Assembly (NCBI GenBank): GCA_030039005.1
Contig: JASHQT010000373.1
Span: 1 to 5,203, forward strand
Length of the DNA stretch: 5,203 bases
Reading direction: 5' to 3'
Source of the DNA: Bryobacteraceae bacterium
GTDB taxonomy: Bacteria > Acidobacteriota > Terriglobia > Bryobacterales > Bryobacteraceae
Made by a program: the position numbers and the translations under genes. The notes beneath the pieces are model-generated. The model did no database searches. It worked only from the letters and a program-made list of their open reading frames with translations, and was not told where the DNA came from. Positions 1 through 4,890 of the stretch are shown in pieces. How positions within the stretch are numbered: position 1 is the stretch's first letter; every line of letters begins with the position of its first letter.

Positions 1-269
1 CCTTTTCCCAGATCCGTGGACTTCTCATAAAACTGGGATGCCGTGGCCTCCGAAGCCGCCAATGCCACGCTGCTGAGCGAAAACATGCGATTCTGAATCC
101 AGTCGCAAGCCCTCTGTTTCTCGCTCAGCCGCCAGTCGCCGGTCAGGTACAGTGACGCACAGACTGGTCGATCGGGGTAACGATCGGAAGGAACGGCCTG
201 CGCCTGCTGTGCGCGGCAGGCCCACACACTAAGCGTCGCCAAGAGCGTTACGAGTACGGTGCGTTTCAT
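1..269 (-). CDS. Exported protein of unknown function, 3' end missing (off window edge)
   Basis: The frame opens with ATG at 269 and stays open for 89 codons to the edge of the window, so the C-terminus is not seen. Residues 1-25 form a typical Sec signal peptide: MKR, a hydrophobic run (VLVTLLATLSVWA), then a cleavage site of the AxA type at AQA just before VPSD. The mature part has two cysteines (C37 in PVCASLY, C55 in RACDWIQNRM), which could form a disulfide in the periplasm, and then a Ser/Ala-rich, probably helical stretch. C18 inside the signal is not in a good lipobox (VWAC), so a lipoprotein is unlikely. Only a weak purine-rich ribosome site (AGAAAG) precedes the ATG. The stop of the 548-residue gene lies 26 bases upstream, so the two are probably co-transcribed. 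I do not recognise the family. The signal peptide and open frame make a real gene likely; no function is claimed. Confidence 0.72.
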   Translation of the reverse strand, partial: MKRTVLVTLLATLSVWACRAQQAQAVPSDRYPDRPVCASLYLTGDWRLSEKQRACDWIQNRMFSLSSVALAASEATASQFYEKSTDLGK

Positions 270-295
270 AGACTTTCTAACTCGCGTCTCGTCCC

Positions 296-1942
296 TTAGT
301 TGGACGATGCGTTTTGGTTCGACGATGGGCTCTTGCTCGGGTTCAATAGCTTGGTCGGGTTCAGGTTGCCGCCGATGAAAAACTGGACGACATGCGCACC
401 CCCGCTAATCCCAGCGCTGTATTCAACCCCCAGCGTCACCGTAGTGTGGTTGCTATTGTTCAGTTGCGGGCTAATGGAAAATCGACCCACAAACCTGTTG
501 CGCGTGTTGGTCGTGGCGCTGGTCGCAAGCTGCTGGAGGCCGGTGTTGTATTGATACCCGGCCTCGAACTTCAGCAAGCTTGTGACGTTGTGGTAGCTGA
601 AGTTCGAGCTGGCCTGCTGGTTGTGGCCCCATTGGGAGACGTTGAAGTGCCCGGTCGCTTCAGCAGTTCCCACCACGTCCCTGGGATTGAAAGAGGTGAG
701 TTGGATGTAGTCGAGGTTGCCGTTGTTCACCACTTGATTGGCGGGAATCAGATATTGAAACGAACCCTTGCCAGCCACGCCGATTTCGGTGAATATGCCA
801 CCCTGTCCCTTGCGTCCCATCACGTAGCCTGCCGTTGCGCCCGCATTCACCACGAACGCCTGTTGTTGGGTGGCCGCGTTGCAGGTGGAAGATGTCCCCG
901 TATTCGTCGTGGTCGAAGAGGATCCCGAGGTGGAGGACGCCGAACTGCACAGAGGCGTCGAGCTGGTCGTCCCGCTCGTTGTGCCGCCAGAACTCGTCGC
1001 GGCCGATTTGATGGCCTCCGAATTTGTACCTCCGGAACTCGTAGTGGTGGAGTTGGTGCCGCCCGAGGTGTTCGTGGACTGGAGTTTAGTCGACGTGGGC
1101 ACTTGCGTGTATCCCGCCTCCGCATAGACATGGACCGAAATGTGATCTGAGGTGCTGGTCTTCTTAGCGTGGGCCACTTTGTCATTCACATTCTTCTGCG
1201 CTAGCGGTTCAGCTTTCGCCATAACCGCGTTGAGTTTCGTGGTATCGTTCGGGGCCGCCTGTAGGTCTTTTAGATCTTTGGAATCCTGAGCATCCAGAGC
1301 TTTCGCATCGATACTCAGAGCTTGCTGCATCGCCTCGATGTTTCCTTGCAAGACTTTCTCGAGATTCTCGCGCGCCTTTCGCACATCCTTCGGCTGACTC
1401 TTGGGCGTGTGCCACTGATAATCGAGCTTCGCTAGTATATTGGGCGCAGTCTTGTTGGCGGTGCTGGTACTGGACCCGGTTGCGGTCGTGGTTTCCACCT
1501 CCCAACGAAGCTGGCAACCGCCTGTAGTATGGATGGAATCCAGGCAAACAATTCCGGTATCGAAGTCCTCTGAGTTACTGGTACCCCCTGGCGTCTTCAC
1601 CTGTACTTTTACGATTCCGGTGGCATGCCCGGAAAGCGTGAACGTTGCAGTGATGGAGGTGTCAGTGGGCTTAACGCTGCTGGAAATGCTGGCGATGATG
1701 AACTTAGCCGGAGTAAAGATGAAAGTCGCTCCCGTTAGTCCGCTACCGCTCACGGTCACATCGAAGGCGCCTAGAGTCGGGCCTGGCTTTGAAGTGATCC
1801 CCGTAAGCTTGGGCGCTGGCGTCGACGTTTGTGCTGCTGGCTGCTGCGCCTGAACGGCCGAAGCGCCTAACAACAACAGCGCGACGCCTGCGAAATGAAA
1901 TCGGCGATTGGCTTTTCGCGGCGAAAGACAATAATGGTGCAT
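296..1942 (-). CDS. Exported IPT/TIG-domain protein with Ser/Thr/Gly linker and C-terminal beta-barrel-like region
   Basis: The product is 548 residues. Residues 1-32 are a long signal peptide: basic CLSPRKANRRFHF, hydrophobic GVALLLLGASA, cleavage after AVQA. Residues about 44-128 resemble an IPT/TIG immunoglobulin-like domain (LTGITSKPGPTLGAFDVTVSGSGL, then strands ending VKVQVKTPGG). C133 and C143 flank a short loop and may form a disulfide. Residues about 165-262 are charged and Ala/Leu-rich, with helical or coiled-coil character. Residues about 284-355 are a low-complexity Ser/Thr/Gly linker with repeated SSGGT blocks. Residues about 360-528 alternate hydrophobic and polar residues with aromatic strand ends (GATAGYVMG, LLKFEAGYQYNTG, TVTLGVEYSAG, VVQFFIGGNL), as in outer-membrane barrels. 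A 20-residue polar tail follows. The start at 1942 is backed by GGAGAGGAG ten bases upstream. It is the first gene of the unit with the partial exported gene downstream. The likely location is the outer membrane or cell surface. The role is unknown; adhesin or surface scaffold is only a guess. Confidence 0.85.
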   Translation of the reverse strand: MHHYCLSPRKANRRFHFAGVALLLLGASAVQAQQPAAQTSTPAPKLTGITSKPGPTLGAFDVTVSGSGLTGATFIFTPAKFIIASISSSVKPTDTSITATFTLSGHATGIVKVQVKTPGGTSNSEDFDTGIVCLDSIHTTGGCQLRWEVETTTATGSSTSTANKTAPNILAKLDYQWHTPKSQPKDVRKARENLEKVLQGNIEAMQQALSIDAKALDAQDSKDLKDLQAAPNDTTKLNAVMAKAEPLAQKNVNDKVAHAKKTSTSDHISVHVYAEAGYTQVPTSTKLQSTNTSGGTNSTTTSSGGTNSEAIKSAATSSGGTTSGTTSSTPLCSSASSTSGSSSTTTNTGTSSTCNAATQQQAFVVNAGATAGYVMGRKGQGGIFTEIGVAGKGSFQYLIPANQVVNNGNLDYIQLTSFNPRDVVGTAEATGHFNVSQWGHNQQASSNFSYHNVTSLLKFEAGYQYNTGLQQLATSATTNTRNRFVGRFSISPQLNNSNHTTVTLGVEYSAGISGGAHVVQFFIGGNLNPTKLLNPSKSPSSNQNASSN

Positions 1943-1952
1943 TGACCCTGGT

Positions 1953-1961
1953 CTCCTCTCC
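1953..1961 (-). promoter_or_regulatory. Ribosome binding site of the 548-residue exported protein
   Basis: Read on the minus strand this is GGAGAGGAG, ending ten bases before the ATG at 1942. It is the strongest purine-rich element in the leader and supports this start. The distance is slightly long but within the normal range. Confidence 0.55.
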
Positions 1962-2260
1962 AGTCAAATTGGTTTTGAATTGCCGTTTTGATGAAGAAGA
2001 CGAAGACTGCAGTAATTTCCCTGTGTGCTTCGAGGGATTCTGTCAACTCACGCGGACCATGACAAACTGCAACGGTTTTGCAACGGTCTTCGTGAAACTG
2101 ACCAATACTCGGCGATAACCGCCCACTCGCCGATTGACATCCGAAAGCGCCCTGAGCCTGGCCATCTAACGTGGCCGCTCCCGTCAGCATGAAGCTGATT
2201 AAGGCGTGAGCCGCCAGACTGGTTGGACTACCCCACGCATCGCCAACGGCTAGGATGGTG
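1962..2260. other. Divergent intergenic region, about 300 bases, with a 9-bp direct repeat
   Basis: This stretch lies between two divergently transcribed genes, so it should hold both promoters. I see no convincing gene in it: a minus-strand open frame through here (1867-2361) runs antisense into both flanking genes and has no domain. TGCAACGGT occurs twice (2068-2076 and 2079-2087), with an 11-base period of about one helical turn, which would suit a regulator binding on one DNA face. TTGACA appears at 2041-2046 on the minus strand and at 2134-2139 on the plus strand. Neither has a good -10 box at 16-18 bases, so I do not assign promoters. Confidence 0.4.
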
Positions 2261-2266
2261 AGGAGG
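2261..2266 (+). promoter_or_regulatory. Strong Shine-Dalgarno that points to a TTG start
   Basis: AGGAGG at 2261-2266 is a near-consensus Shine-Dalgarno. It is six bases before an in-frame TTG at 2273, inside the reading frame if ATG 2255 were the start, and 24 bases before ATG 2291, too far to serve it. It therefore favours TTG 2273 as the initiation codon. Confidence 0.5.
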
Positions 2267-2272
2267 AGCAAT

Positions 2273-2923
2273 TTGGAATCAAGGCGTGGAATGAAGAAAC
2301 CATTCACAGAATTCGTGCCGTCCGGCTCAGCATCGCAACGTGAGTTGGATACGTGGCACAACGGGGCCGACGTGGAAATCCACCTGTATGCCCGGTCGCT
2401 TCAGAAGGCTGCGAAGATTCTGGTCGAAAAGCTCGACTGGAACGAGAATCCCGAGACGGCCTGGGACGTTGGCCCAATTGTGTTTTTGTACCGTCAAGCT
2501 ATCGAACTCGGCCTCAAGGCCGTAGCCGGTGAAGGAAGCGGCTTTCTGAAAACGCCAACCGACCATCTGACCCTGGCCAAGACACATTCTCTCCGCTGGC
2601 TGACTCAGATCACTTGCCAAATAGTCAAAGTTGCCCAATGGGAAGCCGAGTTCAAATGCGAGGGAGTTTGCAATCTCGCCGAGTTCAGTGCCTTGGTTGC
2701 TGAGATTGAAGCCATGGAGCCGGTTTCGGCGGCGATCTATGCTGAACGAACAAAGAAGAAGCTGGGCGAGACTCCTGTGCAATTGGGCAAAAAGAAGGTC
2801 TTGGAGATCGTCTTGAAGATTGATGCGCTAATCGATCTGTTGGCGACCACGGCTGACGACCTAGCGGCCACGGCGGATTTGATGAACGTTCACGAAGGCA
2901 ATCGTGGGCAGACGATTCAATGA
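2273..2923 (+). CDS. Helical cytoplasmic protein of unknown function, possibly HEPN-like
   Basis: From TTG 2273 the product is 216 residues; ATG 2255 (222 residues) and ATG 2291 (210 residues, starting MKKPFTEF) are alternatives. TTG is preferred because AGGAGG sits six bases upstream. There is no signal peptide or membrane segment. The sequence is almost all helix: an N-terminal segment (LYARSLQKAAKILVEKL), then WDVGPIVFLYRQAIELGLKAV at about residues 64-84, a KTHSLRWL motif at about 103-110, and an Ala/Leu/Lys-rich C-terminus (KKVLEIVLKIDALIDLLATTADDLAATADLM). The FLYRxAIELxLKA...HSL pattern recalls small HEPN-like helical-bundle proteins found in accessory regions. The HEPN ribonuclease signature Rx4-6H is not visible, so catalytic activity is not claimed. 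The gene stands alone on its strand. Downstream are only 80 bases before an insertion sequence, so a former partner gene could have been lost there. I am sure of the gene and unsure of the family. Confidence 0.75.
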   Translation: MESRRGMKKPFTEFVPSGSASQRELDTWHNGADVEIHLYARSLQKAAKILVEKLDWNENPETAWDVGPIVFLYRQAIELGLKAVAGEGSGFLKTPTDHLTLAKTHSLRWLTQITCQIVKVAQWEAEFKCEGVCNLAEFSALVAEIEAMEPVSAAIYAERTKKKLGETPVQLGKKKVLEIVLKIDALIDLLATTADDLAATADLMNVHEGNRGQTIQ

Positions 2924-3003
2924 CCTTGGAGATCCGGGTATGGAAGTTCGGCGGGATTCGCCCGATGAACAATCTGCTGTCGTGACTGGCGAACACAGCA
3001 TTT

Positions 3004-3027
3004 TCTCATTGAAGAATGAGCCTGAAG
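3004..3027 (+). repeat. Left terminal inverted repeat of the insertion sequence
   Basis: This is the inverted partner of the right-end repeats. Aligned to the reverse complement of 4532-4554, it shares TCTCAT at the outside and ATGAGCCTGAAG at the inside, with mismatches and a one-base indel between. It contains its own small palindrome, CTCATT-gaag-AATGAG. Confidence 0.65.
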
Positions 3028-3065
3028 GCGGGAGCGAAGCGACCGACCGGCGGGCCTCCTTGTTT

Positions 3066-3081
3066 GGGGTTGGGTTTGGGG
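3066..3081 (+). repeat. G-rich tract with telomere-like spacing
   Basis: Three closely spaced G-runs occur here, GGGG-TT-GGG-TTT-GGGG, with another GGG eleven bases upstream at 3052-3054. Four G-runs could in principle form a G-quadruplex with one long loop. The tract lies inside the element, about 40 bases from its left end. Function is unknown. Confidence 0.4.
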
Positions 3082-3110
3082 TTTGCATACATAAAACTGT
3101 CGTCGTGGCT

Positions 3111-3141
3111 GTGGGAATGTGGGAATCGCGGCGCGATTTCC
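3111..3141 (+). repeat. Tandem octamer GTGGGAAT x2 running into a small hairpin
   Basis: GTGGGAAT is repeated perfectly at 3111-3118 and 3119-3126. The second copy merges with a short stem in which GGAATCGC (3122-3129) pairs with GCGATTTCC (3133-3141) with one bulged T. Both are in the non-coding tail of the element, just before the larger hairpin at 3149-3193. Confidence 0.4.
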
Positions 3142-3148
3142 AAGGGCG

Positions 3149-3193
3149 GTGGGAGGAGCGGGAAACCTGGGTTTGGTTTTCCGCTCCTTCCAT
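3149..3193 (+). repeat. Strong 19-bp hairpin in the non-coding tail of the insertion sequence
   Basis: Bases 3149-3167 pair with 3175-3193 around a seven-base loop (TGGGTTT). The core is GGAGCGGGAAACC against GGTTTTCCGCTCC. Sixteen pairs are Watson-Crick and three are G-T (3149/3193, 3153/3189, 3162/3180). As plus-strand RNA or single-stranded DNA the stem is continuous, because G-U is tolerated. On the minus strand those positions become A-C mismatches. No T-run follows on either strand, so it is not a classic intrinsic terminator, although it lies 43 bases after the transposase stop. Confidence 0.6.
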
Positions 3194-3235
3194 GGCCCGG
3201 CATTTCCACAGCGCTGTTTTGGCTCGGAGCATCAC

Positions 3236-4474
3236 TTACGCCGAAAGCGCGCCGATACTGCGGAACAGTTCCTTTTTGGCGAGCCGCATCTCGCGTGCGG
3301 CATCGGTGTCGGATTGTTGCTGGGCCCGCTGATGCAGTGCTTCCAGCGTTATCCCGGGCCGCAGGAACCGCTCGGCCTCTGCTATTCGCGACAGGATCTC
3401 GAGGGGCGTCCGATAGCTGGGGTACACGCGCCGGATCTTCCCGTTGGCCTGAGTGATTAACTGGGGCACGCCGCAGGGCCGGTGAAAGTTCAGGTACGGA
3501 TTCAAGTGCCGGCGATGAAACTGATTGACCGCTTCGGCATGCGGGTGGGCGATATGTCCAAAGCCGAGGTGCTTGCGAATCACCGCGCCGTTTTTCGATT
3601 CCACCAGGCCGTTGTCGTTGCTGTGGCGCGGCCGTGACTTGGTTTGTTCGATCAGCAGCTTGTTCAGCAGTTCCTCCACGGTGTGATTGATGAACTCGCT
3701 GCCGTTGTCGGAGTGGAAGCCGCGAATGCGAAACGGAAACTGCTCCAGCATGGACTCCAGCAGCGGGATCAGCCATTGTTCGGAGATGAAGGGCACCGCT
3801 CCCACGATCTCCCATTGCGTCACCTCGTCGACTGCATTGATGTGATACAAGCCCTTGACGCCCTCCCGATCGCCTTGATGCACGGTGTCCAGGCGCAAGT
3901 AGCCCGGACGTCCCTCCGGCGCCGGCTTGCGCCGTTCTCCGATGCTGACCGGCGTGGGCCGCGTCGACCGATAGGCGGTGTTGTGCTTGCGGTACACTGC
4001 GCTGGCACGGAACCGGTAGATTTGCGCCACCGAGATCGATGCCAAGCGCTCGAACACGGCCTGGCCGAACTCGTGGTACTCGCGCTGGACAATGCGCTGC
4101 GTCGCCGGACCGCTCAACGTGCCGTGCATTTGGTCCACGTAGGCCAGCAGCCCAATGTCGGCCTCGGTATAGCGCGCGGCGAACTTCCGTCGTTGGTACA
4201 CCGGAGCCGGCACCTTCCCTTGCGCCTGATACCGGCCGATTAACCGTGCCGTCTGCGCCCGGCTCAACCCGGTCATCTTGGCGACGTAGCTCCGCAGCAG
4301 CCCCTTGGCCGCCCGTCCCAGCCGCCCATAGTCGTGCTGTCGCAGCGTCTGCTCCACCCAGCCGTACCGCTCCTTGCGGTCCTCGCCAGCAAACTCCACC
4401 GGCCCGGCTCCGGCCAGAAACGCCCGGATCTGTTCCAGGCTTAGCTTCTCGGGTTGTTGCATGCGAATGATCAA
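3236..4474 (-). CDS. IS transposase, DDE integrase-core (rve) family
   Basis: The product is 412 residues from TTG 4474, or 408 from ATG 4462. An in-frame stop lies just upstream in the terminal repeat, so no longer start exists. It catalyses cut-and-paste or copy-type transposition at the element's ends. The N-terminal part (about 45-82) looks like a helix-turn-helix for end binding (LLRSYVAKMTGLSRAQTARLIGRY). The catalytic core starts at about 190. D196 in RLDTVHQGD, D256 in FHSDNGSEF and E292 in NGLVESKNG form the triad, with 35 residues between the second D and E, the classic DD35E spacing. The C-terminus (about 310-410) has NQFHRRHLNPYLNFHRPCG, typical of rve transposases, and ends in a basic helical segment. 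All catalytic residues are present and no frameshift is seen, so it may be active. The inner right-end repeat sits 23 bases upstream of the start, so the protein could bind there and repress its own gene. That is inference. Confidence 0.92.
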   Translation of the reverse strand: MIIRMQQPEKLSLEQIRAFLAGAGPVEFAGEDRKERYGWVEQTLRQHDYGRLGRAAKGLLRSYVAKMTGLSRAQTARLIGRYQAQGKVPAPVYQRRKFAARYTEADIGLLAYVDQMHGTLSGPATQRIVQREYHEFGQAVFERLASISVAQIYRFRASAVYRKHNTAYRSTRPTPVSIGERRKPAPEGRPGYLRLDTVHQGDREGVKGLYHINAVDEVTQWEIVGAVPFISEQWLIPLLESMLEQFPFRIRGFHSDNGSEFINHTVEELLNKLLIEQTKSRPRHSNDNGLVESKNGAVIRKHLGFGHIAHPHAEAVNQFHRRHLNPYLNFHRPCGVPQLITQANGKIRRVYPSYRTPLEILSRIAEAERFLRPGITLEALHQRAQQQSDTDAAREMRLAKKELFRSIGALSA

Positions 4475-4496
4475 TTCCCAGCATCCGCTGTCGCTC

Positions 4497-4519
4497 CTTC
4501 AGGCTCATCTTGTATGAGA
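4497..4519 (-). repeat. Inner copy of the right-end repeat of the insertion sequence
   Basis: This 23-base sequence (CTTCAGGCTCAT then CTTGTATGAGA) is identical to 4532-4554, with a period of 35 bases. It lies between the transposase start and the outer end and contains the palindrome CTCAT-cttgt-ATGAG. It could be a second transposase binding site or the trace of an earlier end. Confidence 0.65.
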
Positions 4520-4531
4520 AACGCGCCTCCG

Positions 4532-4554
4532 CTTCAGGCTCATCTTGTATGAGA
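4532..4554 (-). repeat. Outer right terminal inverted repeat of the insertion sequence
   Basis: This is a perfect 23-base copy of 4497-4519 and the inverted partner of the left end at 3004-3027. I take its outer edge, ATGAGA at 4549-4554, as the right boundary of the element. The toxin-antitoxin leader starts directly after it. Confidence 0.65.
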
Positions 4555-4560
4555 TAAGAC

Positions 4561-4601
4561 TACACAAGGCTGAGGGACGAGCAATGTGTTATCATTGTGT
4601 A
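4561..4601 (+). promoter_or_regulatory. Probable promoter/operator of the toxin-antitoxin operon
   Basis: TACACAA (4561-4567) is repeated inverted as TTGTGTA (4595-4601). AATGTGT (4583-4589) and ATTGTGT (4594-4600) repeat directly with an 11-base period. CAATG (4582-4586) and CATTG (4593-4597) form a smaller inverted repeat. A -10-like TATCAT (4590-4595, five of six matches to consensus) lies within these repeats, but I see no good -35. Phd/YefM antitoxins repress their own operons by binding such repeats over the promoter, so this is a plausible operator. AAAGGTGA at 4606-4613 then serves as the ribosome site for the antitoxin. Confidence 0.4.
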
Positions 4602-4618
4602 CGCAAAGGTGATGCACC

Positions 4619-4888
4619 ATGCAGACAACTAAAGTTGGCATCCGCGAGTTTCGAGAGAACTTGTCCAGCTTCCTGGAATCAAAGACTCCCGTTGCCATTA
4701 CGCGGCACGGTGCGACTATCGGTATTTACGTCCCAACGAGGCCCAAGCCGAGTCAGGCCGATCTAGAGGCACTTCGGGTCGCCGGTGAGAAGATGCAAGA
4801 GTTGATCGCCGCGGCGGGAACCACCGAAGATGAGCTCGTCGAGGATTTCCGGAAGCTGCGCCGCGAAAGACGGATCAAAAAGAGTTGA
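4619..4888 (+). CDS. Phd/YefM-family antitoxin of a type II toxin-antitoxin system
   Basis: The 89-residue product matches the family in length and layout. The N-terminal half (about 1-42) is the Phd/YefM DNA-binding fold: VGIREFRENLSSFLE, then PVAITRHGATIGIYVP, the usual beta-strand and turn region. The C-terminal half (about 46-89) is charged and helical (ADLEALRVAGEKMQELI, DELVEDFRKLRRERRIKK), and in this family wraps the toxin and blocks its active site. ATG 4619 follows AAAGGTGA by about six bases. The stop is two bases before the PIN toxin start, the normal order for such operons and consistent with translational coupling. The leader carries repeated half-sites suited to autorepression. 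The insertion sequence ends 64 bases upstream, so the native promoter appears just intact. YefM-type antitoxins can pair with RelE toxins, but here the partner is a PIN protein. Confidence 0.9.
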   Translation: MQTTKVGIREFRENLSSFLESKTPVAITRHGATIGIYVPTRPKPSQADLEALRVAGEKMQELIAAAGTTEDELVEDFRKLRRERRIKKS

Positions 4889-4890
4889 TC

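Larger units (their letters stand above)
2924..3235. other. Non-coding stretch: 80 bases of flank, then the left tail of the insertion sequence
   Basis: No supported gene lies here. Bases 2924-3003 are flank between the helical-protein gene and the element; an ATG overlapping the upstream stop (2920) opens a frame of only 21 codons. Bases 3004-3235 lie inside the element, beyond the transposase stop. They hold the left terminal repeat, a G-rich tract, a tandem octamer and a strong hairpin, each listed separately. A plus-strand frame from GTG 2904 crosses the element boundary and continues antisense to the transposase, so it is not a credible gene. Confidence 0.55.
3004..4554 (-). mobile_element. 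Insertion sequence, about 1.55 kb, with DDE (rve-type) transposase
   Basis: The element is defined by imperfect inverted repeats at its ends. The left end reads TCTCATTGAAG then AATGAGCCTGAAG (3004-3027). The reverse complement of the right end reads TCTCATACAAG then ATGAGCCTGAAG (4532-4554). One transposase gene fills most of the interior on the minus strand. The right-end repeat is present twice. About 230 bases of non-coding DNA lie between the transposase stop and the left end, which is long for a simple insertion sequence. No target-site duplication is apparent: GCATTT precedes the left end and TAAGAC follows the right end. The transposase places it in the broad IS3/IS481-type rve group, but I cannot name the family. 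Boundaries are set by the repeats and may be off by a few bases. Confidence 0.7.

Noticed and set aside
212..269. Lipoprotein signal in the partial exported protein
   Set aside because: The only early Cys (C18) is preceded by VWA, a poor lipobox, while AQA at 23-25 is a good signal peptidase I site.
392..1150. Plus-strand open frame of 252 codons
   Set aside because: It is antisense to the exported-protein gene. The second half is Arg/Gly-rich low complexity arising from the complementary Ser/Thr linker.
2041..2046. TTGACA as a -35 box for the exported-protein unit (minus strand)
   Set aside because: No TATAAT-like hexamer lies 16-18 bases downstream on the minus strand. The plus-strand TTGACA at 2134-2139 fails for the same reason.
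1867..2361. Minus-strand open frame of 164 codons through the divergent gap
   Set aside because: It overlaps the N-terminus of the exported protein in another frame and runs antisense into the helical-protein gene, with no recognisable domain or good ribosome site.
2273..2923. Calling the helical protein a HEPN ribonuclease toxin
   Set aside because: The Rx4-6H catalytic signature is not found and no MNT-type nucleotidyltransferase partner is adjacent.
3149..3193. Intrinsic terminator for the transposase gene
   Set aside because: The stem is strong but no U-run follows on the minus strand, and in that orientation three positions become A-C mismatches.
2904..3332. Plus-strand open frame of 142 codons from GTG 2904
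   Set aside because: It starts inside the upstream gene, crosses the insertion-sequence boundary and ends antisense to the transposase. It has no domain.
3644..4243. Plus-strand open frame of 199 codons
   Set aside because: It is the antisense shadow of the transposase core; high GC removes stops.
3006..4508. Minus-strand open frame of 500 codons across the whole element
   Set aside because: It overlaps the transposase on the same strand in another frame, spans nearly both terminal repeats, and is rich in Arg, Ala, Pro and Gly without any domain. The transposase frame has the full DDE triad.
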